Source of the DNA: Verrucomicrobiia bacterium
GTDB taxonomy: Bacteria; Verrucomicrobiota; Verrucomicrobiia; Limisphaerales; DASXHY01
Assembly (NCBI GenBank): GCA_035629175.1
Contig: DASPIL010000058.1
Coordinates: 117,084 to 181,083, forward strand
Direction: 5' to 3'
DNA: 64,000 bases
Below the pieces are notes generated by a model. It did no database searches, had not been told where the DNA came from, and was given only the letters and a program-made list of their open reading frames with translations. Below are positions 19,601 through 27,576 of the stretch, piece by piece. How positions within the stretch are numbered: position 1 is the first letter of the stretch; every line of letters begins with the position of its first letter. The position numbers and the translations under genes are program-made.

Positions 19601-20087
19601 TGCCGCTGCCGCTCAACGACGAACGCAACCAGACATCGCGCGTGCTTCCTCCCGCGACGGAATTGATGGTGGAGCTGTCCTGAACCAGAACCGTGCCGGC
19701 AATGGCGGAAATCGTTGTGCCATTGGCGGTGTTGTAGGTGATGGATCCGCCGTTAAGGATGAGGTTGACGGTCGCCACGCCATTGCCCGCGCCGCCGTTC
19801 TTCAATACGAGCCGCCCGCCCGCATCGATTTGCAAGGTGTCCCCGAGAAACAGAGACGGACTTTGAACATCCGGCGTCCGCACATCAAAACCGCTGGGTG
19901 TGACGTAAGCGTTCCCCCCGGCGGGAACCGCGGCGGGCGATCCCCACGCGGCTTGATTCCAATGCGCGCCAAGACCTTGCGTGACGGTTTGATTGATTAC
20001 CGCGCCGTTGGCAGGCGCGGCCACCAGCACGGTGCCAAGCACTGAGGCGCTCCAGAACAGGGATCGTTGGATTGAATTCATTAGCAT
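16620..20087 (-). CDS. PATR (autotransporter-associated beta-strand repeat) giant secreted protein 1
   Basis: An 1155-residue exported protein with signal sequence (SLFWSASVLGTVLVAAPANGA) and a second possible start two codons in. Most of the length is beta-helical PATR repeats, for example LVLFGTNSAYSGNWTVNSG and LRGTNSYTGVTTINN. A two-motif tail follows: a YAVEYSTNLHDW module, then one copy of the ARGG...PRGYGVYVTTP...FDDI domain also found twice in the adjacent GH-A protein, ending LFLRIKQQ. No C-terminal beta-barrel is present, so this is not a classical autotransporter. The gene lies 81 bp upstream of the GH-A gene on the same strand and downstream of a prepilin-like gene. Confidence 0.82.
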   Translation of the reverse strand: MLMNSIQRSLFWSASVLGTVLVAAPANGAVINQTVTQGLGAHWNQAAWGSPAAVPAGGNAYVTPSGFDVRTPDVQSPSLFLGDTLQIDAGGRLVLKNGGAGNGVATVNLILNGGSITYNTANGTTISAIAGTVLVQDSSTINSVAGGSTRDVWLRSSLSGSGNLTVGMVNNALVLFGTNSAYSGNWTVNSGRIEIGSNAQSPLGSGTVLLSGLANAVTFNATNDFTIDNVIDGFGAIVKLNTNTVTLGGINPLAGTAVISNGVLRLNHAGAIGSVSVITLAGGTIDATPIGGLALNEGFGQVLNSRGTVMGSLTAGSANTLNFNLSALTNDVLNITGALTLNGTPALNLALAGFKPGGTYRLINYNGTIQGGGSFNLVPPPESTATFQLDTSTPGQVNLIITSASQNLTWVGDGAGNSWDTVSPNWTGTATTFSTGDNVTFTDSGSAVPDIFVAATVQPQNMTVNNSAQPYVFYGEGISTLGTLTKSGPGTLSFTSPANQFNGPVDIRAGTLSIGVGGSFGSLGSPAIITNNGIFKVDLASGGITVDAEITGSGAVELAGGGSTLILRGTNSYTGVTTINNESQLNITTSAALGSPLGGTIVLPNGRLGVNTFVGEMTVAEPIQVGGTGISAAPGALYVNTTGNSVTWAGPVTITSDARFRVVNAGVRMNFANTVLGDNVALQSTVGNGAADATSVMSFQNTFSIGTGAFTKDGQGTVEFLSGSNEAGSTTVNDGTLRVNGTWNGGSVTINSGGALGGSGNVLGPVAVLDGGRLAPGSGGIGTLTLASSVTLAATASTVMEINRTNGQNADKVLVAQFPAAGTLSVVNIGPALEVGDSFKLIDAVVSGSFDTIQLPPLGQPNQTWDTSLLMSQGIIKVAANPLQLLPLEITAIERQASGVKLTWNSYPGVSYAVEYSTNLHDWSGLQQDIAADAATNSTTAVLDLSGAGSGASLVLAQYSMGTAGAQVQNAADLVAAGPLTQGSGLNLFNFNATVTPNYASAPVLQIGFPTAGADLASAVANQAWFTFELTVGSNVTDLDLTGLTFNGARGGGASPRGYGVYVTTPSTTDEQVQGATDFPTQRPAWSAQNISLAGIASLQNLTAGQTITFKIPFYAPNPGQSAEFDDITVLGNVSPGPLPPYAGATQLFLRIKQQ

Positions 20088-20263
20088 GGTGGATCAATGA
20101 TGGGTTTAAGGGTCAAAGTTCTGCGTCAACCTGCCGGGACTGAATTGTCGTGCTGACATCCACGCGCCTTGGGATTTCGAAAATCCCTGACGGCTCCCGT
20201 TCCGAGGCGGCGATTTTCATGGCTGAGGGAATGGTGGCGAGGGTTGCACACGGGCGCTCGATT

Positions 20264-20288
20264 CAACCACCCTACAAAAGCATGGGGG
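20264..20288 (-). promoter_or_regulatory. Shared upstream motif, copy 1
   Basis: Contains ACCACCCTACAAAA (20266-20279) followed by GGGGG. It lies about 180 bases upstream of the PATR-1 start. The identical 14-mer is upstream of the neighbouring prepilin-like gene at 21198-21211. Confidence 0.4.
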
Positions 20289-20306
20289 AAGCCGTGGGGT
20301 TCATCG

Positions 20307-21146
20307 TCAGGGACGCACTTTGAGATAGGGAACGTCTGGCCGATTGATTTTTCCAAGATCTTCCTGGAAATGGTAGAAGAGCCGCGAACTCGTATCGAAC
20401 GTCGTCAGTTGAAGCAATCGTTCCCATTTGATCCAGTTGACCGAGCCATCGACCGTCAAATGATTGGCACCGTCCGGATACGCAGCGCGAGGGCGTTGAT
20501 GTGCAACGCGACCATTGCCACTGGCGATGGCCCACGGATTTCCCGGCGCCGTGCCGTCCTTGCAAACCAGATCCGCCGCGAGCACCCACGACGCCTTGGC
20601 GCGGCTCAACTTCGTCGGACTCGCGGATTCAATACCCGCCGTGTTGGCGACGTTGTACCACCAGTAGATTCCGCCAAAATACTGATATCCAACATTCCAC
20701 TGCGGGGGCGTCGTGGTTGAATTGTAGGAAACGCTGCCCTGGCCAAGGCTGGGGCACGCCCAGATGGATGGATTATTGGTCAGCGTCGGGTCCAGGTTCA
20801 CTTCCTTCGCCATGCCAGCTTGAGGTGAATTGATCGCGTGTTGATTGTATTTGCCCTTCACGGTCGCACTCGGATTCCCCGCCGCGGCGCGCGCCTCCAC
20901 CACGTAATCGTTGTTGTCTCCGGCATAGATGGTCATTCCAATTCCGATCTGGCGGAGATTGTTCAAACAGGATGCGCGGTGCGCCTTCTCCTTCGCCCGG
21001 GAAAGCGCCGGCAGCAACATCGCCGCAAGGATCGCGATGATGGCGATGACGACCAGCAATTCAATCAGGGTGAATCCCGGCTGCAGGCGCCGCCATGGCA
21101 GGTGGGCGCCACGTTGCAAAGTGTTAACGGATGTCTGAGTTGTCAC
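20307..21146 (-). CDS. Prepilin-type protein with N-terminal cleavage/methylation signal, 1
   Basis: A 279-residue type II secretion/type IV pilin-like protein. After a basic leader the prepilin motif [20 protein letters not shown] gives a peptidase cleavage site after the Gly, with methylatable Phe and Glu at +5. The pilin helix continues to [12 protein letters not shown]. The globular part has YAGDNNDYV and ends with a [12 protein letters not shown] motif like the H-X9-DG proteins of Planctomycetes and Verrucomicrobia. It sits upstream of PATR protein 1 on the same strand. Probably membrane-anchored until cleaved; whether it builds a pilus or tethers cargo is unknown. Confidence 0.88.
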   Translation of the reverse strand: MTTQTSVNTLQRGAHLPWRRLQPGFTLIELLVVIAIIAILAAMLLPALSRAKEKAHRASCLNNLRQIGIGMTIYAGDNNDYVVEARAAAGNPSATVKGKYNQHAINSPQAGMAKEVNLDPTLTNNPSIWACPSLGQGSVSYNSTTTPPQWNVGYQYFGGIYWWYNVANTAGIESASPTKLSRAKASWVLAADLVCKDGTAPGNPWAIASGNGRVAHQRPRAAYPDGANHLTVDGSVNWIKWERLLQLTTFDTSSRLFYHFQEDLGKINRPDVPYLKVRP

Positions 21147-21351
21147 AGAGATATTGGGTTTGCTGCTGGCGTGATTCTATTTCAGCAACCCCCAACGACC
21201 ACCCTACAAAACTTAGGGGTGAAGGACGCAGGCTGGACGTTGGCACGCGTGAGAGCCACGGCATTCACACTGCAACGCAAGAACGAAGAGATGCCTGAAA
21301 AGTCCGCCGCTCTCCCGCATTCAACTTCGAAGCAGGGGACCGCCCGATCGC
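21147..21351. promoter_or_regulatory. Upstream region of prepilin 1 with CACCCTA/TAGGGGTG dyad
   Basis: At 21196-21221 the sequence CCACCCTACAAAACTTAGGG continues as GTG, forming an imperfect inverted repeat of CACCCTA and TAGGGGTG about 55 bases before the gene start. Its first half is identical to 20266-20279. Confidence 0.45.
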
Positions 21352-22674
21352 TTACAATCCATCGTTCGCGCGGAAAAAGCGGGAGGAATTCGGGGTCGTG
21401 GGAGAAGTTACCCTGAACCGATCACCTGGACTGTTCGTGGTCAGCAGCGTTTGCCACGCGCCATTCGCAAGGTTGGTTCTGTATCGCACGGTCACGGTTT
21501 GTCCGGGCGAGCAAAGGACATCGAAGCTCAACACACCCGCATTCCGCACTGCGTTCGTCAGAATCAGCGGGCTTGTCACCGTGGAGGCGGTCTTCAAGAC
21601 AAACTGCGTCACGGTCGCCCGGTAAACTGACGTGGAATAGCTCGTGCCGTTGGTTGTTGAAACGTACCGATAAAAACCGACCGTTCCTTCGTATTCTGAA
21701 TTCGGCTGGAACGTGCCCGCTGGAATACTAACGGACGTGGCGGTTCCTTTCAGCGCTCCGGATTCGCCGAGGTTCGTCGAAGAGAAGACATCGCCGATGT
21801 GTACCGCGATATAATCAGCGGCCGAACCACCCGGAAACGCATCCCACGTGAGCGCGAACGGCTGTGCGGGATTGACGTTCTGTGCCGCCGCGTGATTGCT
21901 CACGCGCGGCGCGGCCGGTTGTTGCAAGCTCGCGGGAAAATTCAAGGGCACGATCTGGTTCGACGAAGCGGATTGAACATTGAACACGTAATTGCCAGAC
22001 GAAAAGGTCGAGTCAAAGGCGGGCAGGTTCGTGTAAATCGCGAACAAAAAGTAATCTTCCGGCTGCACAAAGTTTTGATTGAGGTTCGATATCGATCCTG
22101 ACGGCAGTGTCAGCGTGACGGCAGTGGCGGTACGATTCGATGCAAGGGACGTCAGCGCGCCAAAACTGTAGGAGAAATCAGGATCCACAGTGGGTGCTGC
22201 CGCGGAACTCTGGACGTAGGTATGCGTCTTTCCGAGTGAGAACGATGTAATGGCATTTGTTCCGGAACCACCGCCACCGCCCCCTGCGCTGGTCGTAAAA
22301 AATCCGCTGGTTTCGCCCTCCAGCGTGTCTCCCGACGCGCTCTCGCCATCAACGCTCCACACGATGAACTTGCCGGCCGGAAACGCTGGCGATGGCGTGC
22401 ATGTCAGGACCGTGTTGCCGGCGCTCCAGGCCGCGGTTGTGTTCAGTGGCACGAACGGATTTGAGGAGTCGAGGAACATCGCTTCCGTGAAATCGGGATT
22501 CATTGCTGTGCTGAAGGTGAACACAACACCTGCCGTCGGGGAAACTCCGCCGGCTCCACTCGGCGGAACGGTGGAAACAATCACAGGTTGCGCATTCACA
22601 AAAATCCCGCCCGACAGCGAGAACAACAAAGTCATCAACGGCAGCAAACGCATTTGGAAACCAAGAGATCTCAT
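21352..22674 (-). CDS. Secreted Ig-like (SbsA/Big-type) domain protein
   Basis: A 440-residue exported protein with signal peptide (LLPLMTLLFSLSGGIFVNAQ). Residues about 30-130 form a bacterial Ig-like domain with the phrase TVPPSGAGGVSPTAGVVFTFS, typical of SbsA-like domains. A Gly-rich linker (GGGGGGSG) follows, then a roughly 170-residue beta-rich region. An Fn3-like part (PRVSNHAAAQNVNPAQPFALTW) comes next, then a C-terminal module (VRYRTNLANGAWQTLLT ... FFRANDGL) of the kind shared by other secreted proteins in the window. No enzyme motif is visible; a surface-structural or binding role is plausible. Confidence 0.65.
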   Translation of the reverse strand: MRSLGFQMRLLPLMTLLFSLSGGIFVNAQPVIVSTVPPSGAGGVSPTAGVVFTFSTAMNPDFTEAMFLDSSNPFVPLNTTAAWSAGNTVLTCTPSPAFPAGKFIVWSVDGESASGDTLEGETSGFFTTSAGGGGGGSGTNAITSFSLGKTHTYVQSSAAAPTVDPDFSYSFGALTSLASNRTATAVTLTLPSGSISNLNQNFVQPEDYFLFAIYTNLPAFDSTFSSGNYVFNVQSASSNQIVPLNFPASLQQPAAPRVSNHAAAQNVNPAQPFALTWDAFPGGSAADYIAVHIGDVFSSTNLGESGALKGTATSVSIPAGTFQPNSEYEGTVGFYRYVSTTNGTSYSTSVYRATVTQFVLKTASTVTSPLILTNAVRNAGVLSFDVLCSPGQTVTVRYRTNLANGAWQTLLTTNSPGDRFRVTSPTTPNSSRFFRANDGL

Positions 22675-22839
22675 ATTTTCGGGACAGGATTGAAAAAGAA
22701 TGCACGTGTGTTGTCACGGCGAATCCACCAAACATTGCGGGCGAACCCTGCGGCCGGATCTTCCATCCGTGCGCACGGAAGCACCCACTTTTTACACCCT
22801 CCGCTGCCGGGCATCAGCGCGCAGCAGAGCCGTCGAGGG

Positions 22840-25716
22840 TTACGGCAGGGCAGTGACGCGGAACACGAGGTTGCTGGTCACAGGCAGCGGCTGCCACAAC
22901 GGCGGCAGGGCAAGCTGGCCGCCATTGTTGTCGCCCCACATGTACAACTCGCCCGCGGAATTCACTGCGACGTCACGGCTGAGGAAAGTCCAGTTACTCG
23001 CCGGGCCCACGCGTTTCGGTTCCTTCAAAACCGATGTGTCATTCGGATAGGGAATATTGGGGTAGAGATGATCCGCCGGCGTGTAATAGAGTTCATTCGT
23101 TACAGAAGCCACTCCGGATCGCCCCCACATCCAAAGCGTTCCGTCAGTGCGCAGCCCGGCCGAATAACCGCTCGAACCCGTAGCTACCACCGATCGCCAG
23201 TTCATGGCTGAACCGACGCGCGTCGGCACATTGGTGCCGGTGCCTGTGGTCACCACGGCTGGATATGACGCATTGGGTGCGGGAGCGAACATGCAGGACC
23301 AAAAGGAGTGAATGTACGGCGCGGTCAGGGCGACAATGCCCAGCTGAGCGTCAACATTGTACGACCCCCACGCCTGCAGAGATCCGTCGCTCGCAATCGC
23401 GAGCGTGTGATTGAAGCCCGCCGCGGCGTCCCGCCATGAATCGTTATTCACCGCAATTGCGTCCTGGTTCGTTGCGGTCCAGAAGAAAAGCATCCCGTTG
23501 GTCGCCAGTGCGACGGTGTGGGTGTCTGCGCCGGCGATATGCTTTGAAAACGGAACGTTCGTCAGCAGTGTCGGCTCAACCAACGTTTTCTGATTTCCAG
23601 GGGCAGTAAGTGAATCTCCCGAAATCCCGCCAAGGTTCCAGCCCCAAACCGCTCCGTTGGCTTCAATGGCCCACATTCGCCGAGCGAACGTATGAACGGA
23701 TCGCCATTGCCTGTCCGGCACCAGGTGCACAGGCAATGCTTCTCCGCGGTTTGTGCTGGCAGTCGTGCCGCGGAACCTGCCCCAGCCCCACAGACTGCCA
23801 TCGGCATGCACCGCAAGCGTCAGGGAACTCCCCGCCACATAACTCCTCCACGGACCCGTTTTGACCAGCGGCGTCGGCACAAAGCGCGCCGTCCGATCAC
23901 CCAGCCCCAACTGGCCCACGTTGTTCGCACCCCACATCCAGAGGTTGCTGCGAGCATCAAGCGCCGCGACGTGGTTCTCGCCCTTGAAAGCGCTCAGCCA
24001 ATTCGTGCCTGGCAATCGCAACAGCACATTCGTCGATTCCACCGATTCATTGTGCGGACCCGGACCCCACGAGTGGACGCGCCCGTCCACTTTCTGCGCC
24101 GCAAATCCGCCCGAGTAATTCGCGGCAACCGCACGCCAGTTCGTGTCGGAATTCACCCGCTGGAAAACACCGTCCCGCGGCTCATCGCCCGAACGCGGAG
24201 AGAATTCACCGGCCGTCCACACTGTGCCGTCACTGTGCAGCGCAATGTTTGGCTCCACGCTTACCCAGCCGCTCCTGGCAGATGCCGCGTCGAACAGGTA
24301 ATCGTCCTGGAGCCGGCGAAGCGTCCCTTCCACATCGGGCGGCGGCCCATGAAGCGATTCGCAAATGCTTCGCACATCTTCGGGAGGAAGACCGAATCCG
24401 GAAAATTCTTCGACGCAAGCGCCATACCGGGCCGGGTAGCCAAGGACATGTTGAACATTTCCCAGGGATTCCCGGTTCATCCACAGCGTCCCATCGGCTT
24501 TGAGCGCGTAAACCACGCCCGCGAAAGCCGCTACGTCCAGCCATGGGCCTGGCACCCCGACAGGCGACGGTGCGTCCACCGCGGGAACAGCGGTATTGGT
24601 CTGCAATAACCGCTCGCGAATAAGACGGGGAAGGATTGTTTCGCCCCACGCCCAAAGCGACCCGTCGTTCTGAATGCCAACGGCCCATCCGGAACCTGTC
24701 CAGCCCCACGTTGAAACCTTGGCCCAGTTTCTGTTCGTTCCAATTTGCAGCGGCACCTCGACGACAGGCGGATTGTTTGACCCAAACACATTCCCTGTGT
24801 TCTGTCCCCATCCCCAAAGCGTGCCGTTGGTCGCGATGGCGAAACTGCGCCAGTTCGATGCGAAGACAGAGCGCCACCGCATGTTGGTTCCCACGGGCAC
24901 AGGTACCGGCCATGAAATGTCGCGTCCGCCGGGCGTAATGAAGCCACCCACGTCGTTTGTGTTTCCCAACTGCCCGTAGTTCGAATCGCCCCATGCCCAC
25001 AGCGTGCCATCGCCCTTGATCGCCAGCGTGTGCGACGCCCCTGTAGCCAGTGAAACCCAGTTCGAACCGCGCGCCATCAAGGGACCCCGATCCGTGTTGA
25101 AGCTGCGTGTCTCGTTCCAGCATCCCGTGACGTAATACTCCGACGAATAGGTCTGGAGCGCGTTCCCAAACTGTCCGCGCTGGTTCAGGCCCCACGTGAA
25201 GATGAAACCGTTCGTCGCAATTCCCGCCGCGTGCGGGCCGGTCATTGCAAAAGTCTTTCCAGGCCGGGGAAGAATCGGGCTCGTTCCGCGTTGATACTCC
25301 GCCACATTCGAAACGCCGTTCCCGTTCTCATCTCGCGAAGCGTCAGCGGGATCGTCGGGATCGAGAAACAAGCGATGCTGCAACTCAAACAAATCGTCCA
25401 TGCCGTCGCCGTCAGAATCCGGCCGCATAGCGTCCGGGTAAATCTCTGCGCGGAAGAAGGAGTGCACGTGCTCGGGAAATATCATCACGGCAATCTCCCG
25501 GTTGGTTGCGCTCACCTGTCGCATTAGCGCTATGTTCGTGAGAGCGTCGACCGTTGTTGAACGGTACAACACGAGCGTGCCGCTGTTCGTCGAAGAAAAC
25601 ACCAGCTGCGCCGTTCCATTCGTAAGAGTCAGGGACTGGATTCGCGCTGCTGACCCGCTATCGACACAGCACGCCATCATCACGAATAGAACAGGCATGG
25701 TGCACAGCCGCAGCAT
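22840..25716 (-). CDS. Secreted RCC1-repeat (beta-propeller) protein
   Basis: A 958-residue exported protein from the ATG before a lipoprotein- or signal-like start (MLRLCTMPVLFVMMACC); a 26-residue upstream extension is unlikely. Residues about 25-110 form a module ending FFRAEIYP, similar to the C-terminal tails of other secreted proteins here. Calcium-binding thrombospondin-type motifs follow (DSDGDGMDD, DENGNGVSN). The rest is a series of RCC1 units (WAWGDSNYGQLGNT, WMWGANNVGQLGLGD, YMWGDNNGGQLALPP), likely one or two seven-blade propellers. If cleaved as a lipoprotein the Cys at 16 or 17 would be lipidated. Ligand unknown. Confidence 0.78.
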   Translation of the reverse strand: MLRLCTMPVLFVMMACCVDSGSAARIQSLTLTNGTAQLVFSSTNSGTLVLYRSTTVDALTNIALMRQVSATNREIAVMIFPEHVHSFFRAEIYPDAMRPDSDGDGMDDLFELQHRLFLDPDDPADASRDENGNGVSNVAEYQRGTSPILPRPGKTFAMTGPHAAGIATNGFIFTWGLNQRGQFGNALQTYSSEYYVTGCWNETRSFNTDRGPLMARGSNWVSLATGASHTLAIKGDGTLWAWGDSNYGQLGNTNDVGGFITPGGRDISWPVPVPVGTNMRWRSVFASNWRSFAIATNGTLWGWGQNTGNVFGSNNPPVVEVPLQIGTNRNWAKVSTWGWTGSGWAVGIQNDGSLWAWGETILPRLIRERLLQTNTAVPAVDAPSPVGVPGPWLDVAAFAGVVYALKADGTLWMNRESLGNVQHVLGYPARYGACVEEFSGFGLPPEDVRSICESLHGPPPDVEGTLRRLQDDYLFDAASARSGWVSVEPNIALHSDGTVWTAGEFSPRSGDEPRDGVFQRVNSDTNWRAVAANYSGGFAAQKVDGRVHSWGPGPHNESVESTNVLLRLPGTNWLSAFKGENHVAALDARSNLWMWGANNVGQLGLGDRTARFVPTPLVKTGPWRSYVAGSSLTLAVHADGSLWGWGRFRGTTASTNRGEALPVHLVPDRQWRSVHTFARRMWAIEANGAVWGWNLGGISGDSLTAPGNQKTLVEPTLLTNVPFSKHIAGADTHTVALATNGMLFFWTATNQDAIAVNNDSWRDAAAGFNHTLAIASDGSLQAWGSYNVDAQLGIVALTAPYIHSFWSCMFAPAPNASYPAVVTTGTGTNVPTRVGSAMNWRSVVATGSSGYSAGLRTDGTLWMWGRSGVASVTNELYYTPADHLYPNIPYPNDTSVLKEPKRVGPASNWTFLSRDVAVNSAGELYMWGDNNGGQLALPPLWQPLPVTSNLVFRVTALP

Positions 25717-26124
25717 AAGCTCGATATGAAGTAAATATCTGCGTCGATCGGGAACACGCAGACGATAGCACGCCCGCGCGTTCCCGCAATGCATTCCATT
25801 CGGAGAGTAGATACCCCTCCACGCCGGCTCGAGAAATCGGAATCAATGATCGTGACCGAATATTTACCGGTCAAGGTTTCCCGAACCTTCACCCAAATTC
25901 CCGCCTCATTTAGTCGTCCCTGCCGTCCGCAGGGACGTCTGCCACGACATTTTACCCTCTGCAGCACTCTTCTCAGGATCGCCCGAATGATTGTGGGCAG
26001 GCCGGGCAAGCGGCGACGCGTGAAATTCGGCCTCGCAGTGGGGTCGATCTACCCTGCGGGTTCTGGCTACTGTATCTGCTGGTATCTGGTCTTTGTACAT
26101 ATTCACCTCAACTGTGTATTCCTG
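25717..26124. other. Gene-free interval with an inverted repeat
   Basis: No gene seen. TGACCG (25853-25858) and CGGTCA (25868-25873) form a 6-bp inverted repeat with a 9-base AT-rich spacer, about 140 bases upstream of the RCC1 gene. It may be an operator. Confidence 0.35.
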
Positions 26125-26559
26125 TTATTGGTTTGGAGCGTTCGCCCAAAGCGCCCTGCGCTTCTCTCGCACGCGCTGTGCGAGCCTTGCTGTCTTTCGT
26201 TTGCGCAGCCGTCGTTCGATCTTTTCCGAGACAACATCCAGCGCCGCAATCGGATCACGCCCGCTGTGCGCAACGATCACGTCGTTGCCCGGAACTTCAT
26301 AGTGGACTATGACGTGAAATCGATCTGCGGCTTTTCGTGCTGGTTCTTTGCGAAATTGAACCCTTACCCGGAACGCACGCGGCGCGTATTGCCGCACGCG
26401 CCCGATCTTGCGGACAACCGCATTCTGCAGATCCTCCGATACGTCGAAACCGTCGGCCCGCGTGAGAATGCTCAATTGGCCATTCTTGAGGGAATGAAGG
26501 CGGACGTCCCTGAGGCTCGCAGTCCCAGCGTTCAAAGCGAATAAGGAATTCATGTTCAT
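26125..26559 (-). CDS. HPF/RaiA-family ribosome-associated protein
   Basis: A 144-residue protein resembling ribosome hibernation factors. The beta-alpha-beta-beta-beta-alpha pattern can be followed: LQNAVVRKIGRVRQY, FRVRVQFRKE, DRFHVIVHYEVPG, and the second helix DPIAALDVVSEKIERRLRKRK. That helix matches the 'D.yaAID...dKlerqLrk.K' pattern of HPF. A basic tail follows. It would bind the decoding centre of the 30S subunit in stationary phase; this is inferred from the family. An AAAGG sequence sits 6-7 bases before the first ATG, which is followed by a second ATG two codons later. No long-form dimerisation domain is present. Confidence 0.75.
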   Translation of the reverse strand: MNMNSLFALNAGTASLRDVRLHSLKNGQLSILTRADGFDVSEDLQNAVVRKIGRVRQYAPRAFRVRVQFRKEPARKAADRFHVIVHYEVPGNDVIVAHSGRDPIAALDVVSEKIERRLRKRKTARLAQRVREKRRALWANAPNQ

Positions 26560-26825
26560 ATCAACCTTTCAACAACGTTGGATTTCGCCTCCTTGATAGC
26601 CCAGACCATGCCAACCCGGAATTTCATCGGGTTGGCGGCCGCAACGCAGTGCGAATCACAAACGGCGGGTGGAACTGCGGCTGGCGCGGGATGTTTTGTT
26701 CCGGCTTCGGTTACTTTTGTTCCGGATCCCGGAAAAAAAACATGGGTCGGAAAATAGCTGCCAGCCTCGCGCAAATGCGACGAGTCCTGAGATATTCTTG
26801 AATCTGCGAACGAAACCGCCGCTCA

Positions 26826-27563
26826 CTACGGCTTCAGAAGATAAAAACGGGCAGCGTGATTCGTCGCGTGTGAGTCCACGAATTCATACGCACCCGCTCC
26901 GCGCGGCGAAGGTGGACCCATGTTTTCCCATTCGCCGATGGGAGCGGCGAGATTGGTCGAGGCGAAAACCGAATACGTGCTCACCTCGCTTTCAACCCGG
27001 AACACAAACGCTCCATTCGCCAGCCGGCCAATGGGAATCAACAACGGCCTGGCTCCGAGAACCAGGATGCTCCCGGGTTGCGCGGTTGAAGAAATGAGTT
27101 CGTTGCCTGCCAGCGTGCGCGCTTCCGGGTTCGCGCTGAAAGGCGGCTCAAGGACCGCGGGAAGAATTAGCGGATACACGGCCGGAATCGCATTGGCAGG
27201 AACGGAATAATTCAGCAGCAGCAGCGGGCCATTCGCAATCGGCGAGCCGCCCAATACAAAGGCGGTCACCCGATGAATGCCGTTCCCGAAGTCATCCACA
27301 AAGCACTGCACGTGAGGCTGCGATGGCGCAGGGATTACCGCCGGAATCGCCCACGCCGGTGAGTTTGTCACGAAGAACGCCACCGCGCTCAGGTTGGTTG
27401 GCGTTCCTGAAACCGTGACAGGCATGGTCACAACACTCCCGGCTCCCGCTGAATGGGTGCCCAGCGACAACTCAAGCGCACACACCGAAGCCGCCGCAGC
27501 CCATGCCGCAACGGCAAACGGCAGCGCACGGCGTCCGGGCGAAAATGAAAAATGTGTTTGCAT
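26826..27563 (-). CDS. Secreted cohesin-like domain protein
   Basis: A 245-residue exported protein. The ATG at 27563 has GAGGGC about 7 bases upstream and precedes a signal segment (LPFAVAAWAAAASVCA). The mature N terminus (LELSLGTHSAGAGSVVTMPV) and the following hydrophobic strands (LSAVAFFVTNSPAW, GPLLLLNYSVPANA, PGSILVLG) match the pattern of a cohesin-type nine-strand domain. A C-terminal module (YSVFASTNLAAPIGEW ... RFYLLKP) follows. It starts 14 bases after a protein ending in a half-dockerin-like motif, so the two may interact. The cohesin call rests on pattern only. Confidence 0.5.
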   Translation of the reverse strand: MQTHFSFSPGRRALPFAVAAWAAAASVCALELSLGTHSAGAGSVVTMPVTVSGTPTNLSAVAFFVTNSPAWAIPAVIPAPSQPHVQCFVDDFGNGIHRVTAFVLGGSPIANGPLLLLNYSVPANAIPAVYPLILPAVLEPPFSANPEARTLAGNELISSTAQPGSILVLGARPLLIPIGRLANGAFVFRVESEVSTYSVFASTNLAAPIGEWENMGPPSPRGAGAYEFVDSHATNHAARFYLLKP

Positions 27564-27576
27564 GTAACGCCCTCGT

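Noticed and set aside
16620..20087. Classical type V autotransporter
   Set aside because: Only the passenger-type repeats are present; there is no C-terminal beta-barrel in this or the other three PATR proteins.
26556..26774. Small 72-codon open frame upstream of the HPF-like gene
   Set aside because: No recognisable motif; it overlaps the ribosome-binding region of the HPF-like gene and is probably leader sequence.
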